DNA from: Silene conica
Taxonomy: Eukaryota > Streptophyta > Magnoliopsida > Caryophyllales > Caryophyllaceae
Assembly (NCBI GenBank): GCA_029255685.2
Contig: CM055317.2
Span: 17,129,501 to 17,193,500 of the forward strand
Length of the DNA: 64,000 nucleotides
Reading direction: 5' to 3'
Made by a program: the position numbers and the translations under genes
Notes under the pieces: generated by a model
Databases searched by the model: none
What the model saw: the letters and a program-made list of their open reading frames with translations, nothing else
What the model was told of the DNA's origin: nothing
Shown here: piece after piece, positions 56,282-64,000 of the stretch
Numbering within the stretch: the first letter of the stretch is position 1
Layout: every line of letters starts with the position of its first letter

Positions 56282-57951
56282 CTAACAGGTTGTGGGTGAT
56301 TGTGCAAAAGGAGTGCAAAGTCGGGCCTTGGGTTTAAACACTTGACTAGGTTTGGAACACCCATCAATAACACCACCACCGCCGCCACCACTGTCACTGG
56401 TAGTGCTGATGGTCTCACAGGCGGGACACATGGTGATCGTGGCAGCGGCCTGCATTTGCATGAAAAGGGTAGTGGTAGGGGGTGACATTTTTAAGGCCCT
56501 AAGTTGTAACAATTCATTTTGTAGTCTTTGATTGTCTTGTGTTAGAGATTCACAACATTTCTTAAGAAGTTCATAATCCATCTCTGTCTGCTTCAGTTTA
56601 GTCCTTGCTCTTCTGTTTTGGAACCACACCTCTATTTGTCTTGGCCTTAGCTTTAGTTGCCTTGCTAATGCTTGCTTCTCAATCTGTTCATATTCAACAG
56701 CTAATTAAATTAATTGCTTATTTATCCAAATGATTTCAGATTGTTTAACCTTCTAAGATACCAAATACCCATATCGCGTAATTTAATACTCTTTATCAAC
56801 TAACGTCGCTTAAAATGGTCTTAATTTAAGAGGATAAAAACGCCACCGTTTTATAATGGAAAGTGCCATTTAATGATAAAATGTTATATATAACTAAAAT
56901 TATCACTTCCTAACAATAAACTTATGCTAGTTTTTGTTAGAAAATATTCACATTTTGTTGTAAAGTGGTGATATTTTATCTGCTTTGATTTTATACAGGT
57001 TTCAACCTTTTAAGATAATTTACCATTTAATTTTACATATTTTATGAATTATACTTGGTTCATTATATTTTGTCCAATTCCCTACATTTTTTAAAATATA
57101 TGGGAAAGGATTTTGGTAGTACGTAACAAAATTATAGTGTCTATCTATATAAGTACGTAACAAGTGTAACAAAATTATTAAAATTATTATATTTGATGAT
57201 GCAAACTCCTTTTACTTCAAAAGATATAAAAGCTTGTCCTTATACATATCCATAATTATCTCATTGATCTTCTCGTCATTATAGTTAAAATTTTGGAAAG
57301 TAAAGCATTAAAAAGTCATAACTTTTTTGGATGTTATAAAATCAACGAGTTACGAGCGTATTTTGTTGTGACAAAATTGAATGAACAAGACCTAATTAAT
57401 TATGAATAACAATATCAACGAATATATCAACAAATTCCTCCTAATTATGGATTTTATGAATTAGAATAAGCTAATAATCATAATTGAGAATAAATTAATT
57501 AAGAGACAATAAAAGGGTGGAAATAAGATAAGACATGCATGCATACATGATTGAGTGTAGTGTGATCTTTGAAACTATCTTCCAAAACAGAAGATTGTTC
57601 CTTAGTAAGTCTAAGCTTCTTCCTTGGACTTGCCTCTTCATCTTCATCACTCATCCCCGATGAGACCGTCTTACACACGACTTTCTCCCTCTTGATCGTA
57701 CTCAAATTTGAGTACGATCTATTTGGACTAGTAGAGGTCGCTATACCATGAAATATTGTGTTATTATGTATTTCGACAGATTTTTGTGATGGTAGTGATC
57801 CTAATGAAAGAGAGGGTAAAATATCATCATACTTCAAAATTAATGTATTTTTCTCCTCTTTCATTTGTTCATCATATTCTTTAGGGTTTTTATCAAACCT
57901 TCCATGTGAGAAACCTAGAGTTAAATTGCAAATATAATTATTTGAACCCAT
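56282..57951 (-). CDS. HD-Zip class II transcription factor, HAT9/HAT22-like
   Basis: A nuclear homeodomain-leucine zipper repressor of the family that acts in shade, auxin and leaf-polarity responses. Two exons on the minus strand: 57,951-57,547 and 56,683-56,282, intron 56,684-57,546 (GTATGC..CAG, phase 0), giving 268 residues. The N-terminus [15 protein letters not shown] matches the family start; an in-frame ATG 13 codons upstream (57,990) is less likely. An EAR-like LPSLSLGSL is at 45-53. The homeodomain, about 109-165, begins [12 protein letters not shown] and has [17 protein letters not shown] in helix 3. The zipper has Leu at 175, 182, 189 and 196. CPACE at 221-225 is the class II CPSCE motif with Ser to Ala. 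The C-terminus PFAQSPTTC resembles HAT9/HAT22. The usual second intron is absent, and LNHIEKQ replaces the usual LNPKQKQ at the exon junction. Confidence 0.9.
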
Positions 57952-58040
57952 AAGTAAAAAGTTAGGAATATGATGAATGATCGATAACAAAAAGATGTTT
58001 ATGAAGATGGTGTTTTTGGGTATTAAAGAGAGAAAATGAG

Positions 58041-58048
58041 TTTATAAA
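58041..58048 (-). promoter_or_regulatory. putative TATA box of the HD-Zip gene
   Basis: TTTATAAA reads as TATA on the minus strand about 90 nt upstream of the chosen ATG at 57,951. Position and sequence are plausible; no other evidence. Confidence 0.4.
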
Positions 58049-58123
58049 TGATTACAAAATAAAATTAGAAAAGGAAGATAAAAGAGGTTGGGGTAAGAAG
58101 CAATCAAGCAAAATGACTAAATG

Positions 58124-58444
58124 AGTAGAATAAAGAATATAATGTGTCATTATTTTAGGAATTATGAAAATCTTGCATACACTTTTTTGTCGCTATAGAA
58201 TCATATACTTAATTATAGAGTAATATACAGTCTTATAAAGTTACAGTATAAAACGGTTTTTAAAGAATATTATTCATTCAAAGTTAAAAAATAAGCGTTC
58301 TTTTTTATGAAGAACCGTTTATATAACATGAAACCCTCTTACGCAATAATTAGTAGAATAACGAATATATTTTGTCATTATTTTATGAATTATGAAAATC
58401 TTGCAAAACACTTTTTGTCATCATAGAACCATGCATGCTAATTG
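58124..58444. repeat. 93-bp direct repeats upstream of the HD-Zip gene
   Basis: Two copies, 58,124-58,216 and 58,352-58,444, share AGTAGAATAA-GAATAT, GTCATTATTTTA, GAATTATGAAAATCTTGCA and CACTTTTTGTC, in the same orientation with scattered changes. They begin about 170 nt upstream of the start codon, within the likely promoter. Confidence 0.7.
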
Positions 58445-59653
58445 CGAGGAGTATATCTTATTGTCTATGTAGTATGTATGTGAGTATGTCTTTTTCTCTT
58501 CCAATGTGTTATGTGTGTACAAATGAAGAGCATGGAATAAATGATGTACGTGGAATCACGTACTAATTAAGTGGATGTCTAAGGTAAGCGCATAAAATAC
58601 GATGCATCTTCTTCATTTTTACCCTTTACATTTCATCTTTCGTTATCTATAAGCAATTGCCACATCTATATAACCCCAATTTCTTGTTATTATGAATTTA
58701 TGGAATTTCAATAACCCTTTCAAATAATTTTAACATTTATTAATATGTCAATAGAAATGTAAATTCAAATAGGTCGTGTAAGGAATCAATTCTTGACATG
58801 GTTTTACCAAACTATACTTGTATTTACCGACCATATTTATATTTCCTTCATAAATACAACAATGAGTTGTTAGTTTATTATGCGGTCTTTTTTACTCCAA
58901 CAGCTTGTTAATTACATGCATAGTAATTACCATGCATAAATTTGCACAAATTCTTATTCGTGACATGTGATTGTAAAGCAGGAAGGAAACTGAGTTATCA
59001 TTAACCGTTGGCGTTCAATTTCAACGCCACCCTCTCACATGTAATAAGTGTGGACCTTAATAATAAAGTTACATCATATGCAGTATGTAAAAATCGCAAT
59101 AATAAGGGGTATATGTGAAAAGGGCAAATTCAAAATTGGGCATCATTCGATAACATCTTATGGAAGCTAGATGTAAAATTACATAACTAGAATCGGAATT
59201 CGGAGCCCACAAATGATATGGTATAATGGGCATTAGATTGTAAGGTAGATGAAAAGGGAGAAAAAGAGAGGGAGATGATTATAGAATTGTAAGAGTTGTG
59301 GGATGCCAAATTTAAAAGGAAGGATGGACATTGGATGGTTGGTGAAGATAAGGTTTAGGATGTGTTGGATCTTTTAGACCTATTAGCCGACCAATTATGA
59401 TGGTGTTGTGCACTTTGTTTGCCTTTTTGTTCATTTCTTCTTTTACTCATCATTTTTTTCTACCCTATTTACAAGTTTACAACTCGTGTATGTTAAGCTA
59501 TATGTGATATGTGATGCATTTGATGCATGCTTTTTTCAATCTAAATCATGCTCCTATTACTCCTCGTTTGTTTAATCATTTAAATGGGTTATAGACACAC
59601 TCAAATTGAGAAAAATGAGTATTTATAAATTTATTGAAATTTTACTCTAAAAT
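58445..59653. other. intergenic DNA
   Basis: No gene seen. It is AT-rich with several ATGCATG palindromes (about 58,433, 58,914, 58,930, 59,525), including TTGATGCATGC near 59,519. Confidence 0.4.
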
Positions 59654-59942
59654 TGTTAGAATATAAAACGAATCAAGGAATTTCAACCATCGGCTTAAGC
59701 TTTTGGTTGAGTGGGTTTCTTGACATGGTATCAGAGCCATGTGACCAAAGGTCACGGGTTCGAATCTCACCCCCTCCATTCTAAAGTGGATAATCAGAAC
59801 AGGCAAGGGAATCCCGCCTGCACCCACACTTCAAGCCCAAAAAGAAAAAAGGGCCTTCGTGTGAGGGGATTGTTAGAATATAAAACGAATCAAGAAATTT
59901 CAACCATCGGCTTAAGCTTTTGGTTGAGTTGGTTTCTTGACA
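59654..59942 (+). mobile_element. intact TRIM retrotransposon
   Basis: A 289-bp element with two 72-bp LTRs (59,654-59,725 and 59,871-59,942), each running TGTTAGAATATAAAACGAAT to GGTTTCTTGACA, differing at only a few positions. A perfect duplication, aaaat, flanks it (59,649-59,653 and 59,943-59,947). PBS TGGTATCAGAGCCATG directly follows the left LTR; PPT GTGTGAGGGGAT directly precedes the right LTR. There is no coding. The internal GGGTTCGAATCTCACC resembles a pol III B-box or tRNA T-arm. It depends on proteins from autonomous elements. Confidence 0.92.
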
Positions 59943-59947
59943 AAAAT

Positions 59948-60659
59948 CAATTGACATATATGTGAGACACCTATATATAAAATTAAATCACAAAGAGTCA
60001 AAATGAACCCAATCCTTCTTGACTAAATTAGAAGCCACTACAATGAGTTATCAGTATATACTAGCATTAGTGCTATCTCTATTAAAAATGTTTCATTTAG
60101 TTTTTCTACAAGGAATAAGGTTGGGAATCGTCTCTTGTATCTCATCAACAAAATAATTTGATTTTACTAATAGGATCATGCACAAAATGAAAATAGGATT
60201 AATAACCGATTATAAAGAATAAATAAAATAAGAATATGAAACATTTCCTGAAAATCAGAGCCAGTATAAGTGACAAGTTTACTTATGCTCTGTTTATAAA
60301 TAGCACGTATTTAAAAAAACAAGGTTAATCTATTAGTGTTTGGCAAAAGTTCAGGTTCTTTAATTCATCCCTCATGTCAAAAATTTCTAACTAGTTACAT
60401 GAATTAAGCACTTTTATCAATAATAAATTAAAGTATTGCATTAATAGTATAAGTAATTGGTCCAAAAATTTCATAAATATATATTTGAATTTTAGTTGAT
60501 CAAATTTAAGTTATGTCGGTTATACTAGCTAAAAAAGGAACTGAAATTTCAAAAGGTAGCTGAAAATTGCAAATCTAATTGAAACTTGAAAAAGTAGCTG
60601 AAAATTAGGAGTTGATATGATAATTGATTATATAAAAAACGTAATTTATTTTCGCAATC
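59948..60659. other. intergenic DNA
   Basis: No gene or bounded repeat seen. A GAAATTTCAAAAGGTAGCTG / GAAACTTGAAAAAGTAGCTG direct repeat lies at about 60,543-60,602. Confidence 0.4.
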
Positions 60660-60808
60660 CACCGGGTGTACAAGAATATCGTACACCATAACCAATGAGA
60701 TGTTTTAGTTTTTATTTTAAAAAGATTATATTCTATTATTAATGGATAATTTATTCAATTCTAATATTCTCGTTGGGTAGGGTGTAAGATGACATGGTAC
60801 ACCAGGTG
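60660..60808. mobile_element. short MITE-like inverted repeat
   Basis: About 40-nt inverted ends: left CACCGGGTGTAC then GTACACCATAACCAATGAGA; right in reverse complement CACCTGGTGTAC then TTACACCCTACCCAACGAGA. The core is AT-rich. Target duplication not identified. Confidence 0.55.
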
Positions 60809-60970
60809 TACGCAAGAATTTCTCATACATTTTTTACTCATCACAGTACTTTTTGCTTAATATTTTCCATTTAATACCGTTTTATTGAAAGAAAGTTGTA
60901 AACCAAATTCTCTAAATTTTTAACAATAAAACTCTCCAGATTAAACAAATTTCTTAAATTATGAATAATA

Positions 60971-61365
60971 ATCTATAGACTAGGTAGCACGGACACTTCT
61001 CCTAATTAGTCGTCCCGTGTCTGACGCTCGGACACCCGACACTCATTGGACACAAGGCTAAACATATTATAGTTTAGACGAGAAATAAAATTTTAAAAAA
61101 GATTGATTAGGAGATGAGTTTGGGTGGAAAAATGAGAATTGGTTATGGTAAAGGTCGAATTGTACCCTTACTTGTTTAGATTTAGCTTCTAATATAATAC
61201 ATGATAAAAACAAAATTTTATATTATTTATCACCATAAAATATATATCTTATTATATTTAAATGACGTGTCTCGTGTCCTAAATTTCATGGGATGCCGTG
61301 TGACGTGTCCATGTCGTGTCTATATCCGTCTTCGTGTCCGTTTTGGTGCTACTTAGTCCGTAGAT
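60971..61365. mobile_element. inverted-repeat element, GTAGCACGGACAC ends
   Basis: The left end ATCTATAGACTAGGTAGCAC and the right end in reverse complement, ATCTACGGACTAAGTAGCAC, are inverted repeats. Subterminal GTGTCC / GGACAC words occur repeatedly on both sides (CGGACACCCGACACTC, GACGTGTCCATGTCGTGTC). No coding. No duplication could be fixed, so the superfamily is open. Confidence 0.55.
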
Positions 61366-62307
61366 ACCTAATTGACTTTTTAATTATAAATTATGGATTA
61401 AATTAATCTGATTTTTTCCCAAATTCAAACACAATTATTCAAACTAATTTCCCCAATTCATAACTTTAGACAAACCCAAAATTTCATCTTTATCCCCAAA
61501 TTTCATAAATCATATAACTATAAGATCGAATACCACTAACATCTTAATTATCCTCACGGAATATAACAACACGTCAGTCTTGATTGAATTAATTGAACTA
61601 ATTACCTCTTTTAAGCAAACCCTAGATTTTCAACTATGCTCAAACTGGTGGTGGAGTGTGTGGATTCGTTGGGGATGATTATTACCAACACTAGCAATCA
61701 GGTGATCGACGGGAAAGGTTATGAACTTTTGTTTGAGGCTTAGTGGTTGGATGGATGGATGTTAATGGTGGGTAATTTCATACATTTGTTCTTTCTTTTC
61801 TTCTTATTTTTGTTTTTTTTTTGTGTAGTACAAAGATGAGAGGACTGAATGATAGTATAAGAGAGGTGCTTTTGTCATTCGTGTACTGTTTTGACGAAAA
61901 AATGTACTGCGAAAATTAATACCCTATAAAAATGGTTGACAAATTAGTTGAAAATGTAATTGACTTTTAGTGAAATGAAATAATAATTATTTAATATTTA
62001 ATATTGTAAATTATTGAATAGGAAAAAAGGATTTGAGAAATAAGATCAAATACCTTATTTCTCAAATGCTATGTTTGGTAGCATTTAAGTAACTTATTCG
62101 GTTAAATTAGCTAGTTGCCAAACATTGAAAAAAAAAGTATCTTAAATTTTGGTCAAAGCTATAATGGTTAAATAAGTTCCTTGAAATGCTTTGTTAAGTA
62201 TAGCCTTACAAATTACTCTTACATTCAAGTTTTTTTTAAGATTCTGATCGGTATTTGAACGTTATTCGTTTCAATAAAGACAAAGGAATTATATGTAATA
62301 TAAATAA
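61366..62307. other. intergenic DNA
   Basis: No gene. A-T rich with a T-run near 61,810-61,821. The ACCCTAGATTTTCAACTATG stretch around 61,620 has no supporting frame. Confidence 0.4.
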
Positions 62308-62505
62308 ATAATAAGTCTCTTTTGTGACAGGTATATCTGTCACATGTTTGCGACGGGTCAAGTACACATACTTATTTTAGATAAGACAAAAATAAAAGTG
62401 CATAGAAAATCACAAATTATTTGTCTTTATCTTCCCAAATGGGTTTTGTTTGACCCGTCACAAGATTGCGACGGATATTGCCATCACAAATGAGAATTTG
62501 TGATA
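62308..62505. mobile_element. MITE-like inverted repeat (GTGACGG family), copy 3
   Basis: This is the best preserved copy. The left arm CTCTTTTGTGACAGGTATAT then GTTTGCGACGGGTCAA is inverted in the right arm TTGACCCGTCACAAGATTGC then CCATCACAAATGAG. About 45-nt arms flank an AT-rich core. Two relatives lie in KNOX intron 3. Confidence 0.65.
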
Positions 62506-63633
62506 AATAAATAGATTGTATGGATCATGTAAGCTAGGTGTAAGCTAAATAAAATGGTTAAGTGTAAGATAAATAGAGTGCATAAGTGTTAGGAGAAGTA
62601 CCAAGTGTAGCATCAATTTGTGCAAAATGTATGATGCATGTTTATCACATACACTATCATTATCATTATATCATTATATATATATAAGATTCCTGGAAAA
62701 CTGTCTATGTGGCACAATGTGGATTCAGAATTAGGCTAATACAAGTCTCTCGTTCGATCTCACAATTTTAGTTTTTTAAAACAATCATGTTTAAACGAGT
62801 TGATCATCTTTCCACATCAGCAAACTAAAACAAATACAAAACTGAAATTAATTGAGAATCACATAATTAATCGTGCGTAATTAATATAATCGTATTAATT
62901 AATTTGGGTAACAATTCTCAAAACCTATTAAAAAAGCTACAATACTCATTGCAGTACCCAAGTGATCGCAATACCCAAGAAACCAATAATAATATTTTCT
63001 CTTTCCTACATTTTCATGAGATAAAAAAGTGTTGTATTGTGTATGTTGTAGTATTAATTCATTCATTCTGTCGTTCAATCTTGCATTGATAATAAAGTCC
63101 TACTGTTTGCTGCTTTCTCATACTTTTCTCCTTGTATTTTTTCTTCTTATTTTACTCTATTCCCTCTTTTTTTTATGAACATACATTAATTACAAAATAC
63201 CAATAACTACTAATCATCAATTTTATGAAACCCGTCACCTTTTCAAATTGTCTTCCAAAAACCTTTTACTTTCTCAATGTTGCTCGAAAATCTTAAAGGT
63301 CAACAACATCTTTTCTTTCTCCTCTTTTGTATTCTCAAGAAACTCCTCGAAAATCACAGCTCCCTTCCACCTATTAAGACCTAAAGTAGACATGTTGAAT
63401 AAATAAAATTTCTGGTTATATAATAACTATAATTTGTCGTCTTCTTTAAAAAAAAGTACACAACCCCGTGATTTTTTACGGGTGCTACACTAATGAATTG
63501 AAGGAACAGTGAACTAAAAAGCAACAAAGCGGTTATAATGAATAAGAAATAATGTGAAATTGGGTATAATGAAATATATAATTAAGTAACACCAATATGA
63601 ATTGATTTTTGAATAAGAAAAAACTCATACTAT
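62506..63633. other. intergenic DNA
   Basis: No gene or bounded element seen. It contains a (TA)n tract at about 62,670-62,685. Confidence 0.4.
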
Positions 63634-63850
63634 TAGAGCTGGCCAAATGTGGGTCAACCCGTTTGGCCCGCTTTGTTAGCGGGTTTGGTCACAAAAAAAA
63701 AATTAAAATAAGTAGGTACGGACAAGGAAATTAGGCCCGCTAAAATTAATGGACGGACTTGGACTAAATAAATTGTCCACGGACAACCCGTTAGACCCGC
63801 TACATAACCTAACAAAAGTAAATAAAAATAAAAACTGAAAAATATTGTAT
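63634..63850. mobile_element. partial hAT-like element
   Basis: It begins TAGAGCTGGCCAAATGTGGG, a common hAT MITE terminus, with CCCGTTTGGCCCGC and GACCCGCTA subterminal words. The opposite end is not recognisable before the window edge, so it is truncated or decayed. Confidence 0.45.
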
Positions 63851-64000
63851 TCAAAATAGTATGTGTGTAATGAAGATTGGTTACGAGCTAAAGGTTATCG
63901 TTAGATAAATTTTTTGCTTACTTTTATTCTACCATTAAATTAGTAAATTCTCTCTCCAAATATATTTTTTTCTACTATTTTGTTATATCAGTAAAGTACC

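Noticed and set aside
56300..56485. Open frame antisense to HD-Zip exon 2
   Set aside because: It is a shadow of the Gly-rich C-terminal coding sequence on the other strand.
59726..59790. tRNA gene near the TRIM
   Set aside because: TGGTATCAGAGC is the primer-binding site between two matched 72-bp LTRs; the T-arm-like word alone does not make a tRNA.

Overview
This window is plant nuclear DNA. It carries two intron-containing plant homeobox genes and a large load of plant-type LTR retrotransposons, MITEs and a TRIM. Intron structure, TALE and HD-Zip homeodomain proteins and tRNA-iMet-type primer-binding sites all point to an angiosperm, most likely a eudicot. The repeat vocabulary feels Caryophyllales-like, but that is a weak impression. 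I see no rRNA or tRNA genes, no CRISPR array and no prokaryotic features.

Layout. (1) 1-10.6 kb is transposon-rich: a Stowaway MITE (69-332); a long inverted-repeat island (about 1825-7640) broken by two solo LTRs of one gypsy family in opposite orientations, each with a 5-bp target duplication (2639-4672 and 4873-7422); a dead PIF/Harbinger transposase fragment (7717-8070); and a 650-bp hAT-type element with an 8-bp duplication (8729-9378). (2) 10,619-19,412 (+) is a five-exon class I KNOX gene, orthologous in appearance to KNAT1/BREVIPEDICELLUS, 399 codons plus stop. Its 6.2-kb third intron has itself collected MITEs. (3) 19.7-20.7 kb holds a Tourist-type MITE and a Mutator-type MITE with a perfect 9-bp duplication. 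(4) 20,733-53,905 is a nest of LTR retrotransposons: an old copia element (copia-1, minus) split by a gypsy chromovirus (gypsy-1, minus, 21,594-50,085). Gypsy-1 is split twice: by a second gypsy (gypsy-2, minus, 24,941-35,513) in its integrase, and by a copia (copia-2, plus, 41,590-49,996) in its 5' LTR. Target duplications are exact for the three inner insertions (gtcgg, gactt, ccgag) and 4 of 5 for the outermost. (5) 56,282-57,951 (-) is a two-exon HD-Zip class II gene, HAT9/HAT22-like, 268 codons. (6) 58-64 kb is intergenic, with promoter-proximal direct repeats, an intact 289-bp TRIM (59,654-59,942) and further MITE-like hairpins.

The most unusual signal is inside the gypsy-2-family LTRs. 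At 25,670-26,251 (and again in the other LTR, 33,308-33,889) about ten units share a conserved loop but have different outer stems. In most units the two halves of the stem are complementary to each other, and a short inner stem also covaries. A second array in the same LTR has five GC-rich hairpins of mostly 35 nt, spaced 86-89 nt apart. The two solo LTRs near the left edge keep the second array with compensatory changes. This looks like selection on folded RNA or single-stranded DNA within an LTR.

How things act together: the KNOX and HD-Zip II proteins are both nuclear transcription factors of meristem and shoot development, but nothing here shows that they are co-regulated. The transposons dominate the sequence. 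LTR comparison by eye gives about 10% divergence for copia-1 and about 1.0-1.3% for the three inner elements, so a recent burst landed in an old element 1.3 kb downstream of the KNOX stop codon. All LTR elements appear defective: nonsense codons in gypsy-2, a deletion, frameshifts and stops in gypsy-1, one frameshift in copia-2 and general decay in copia-1.
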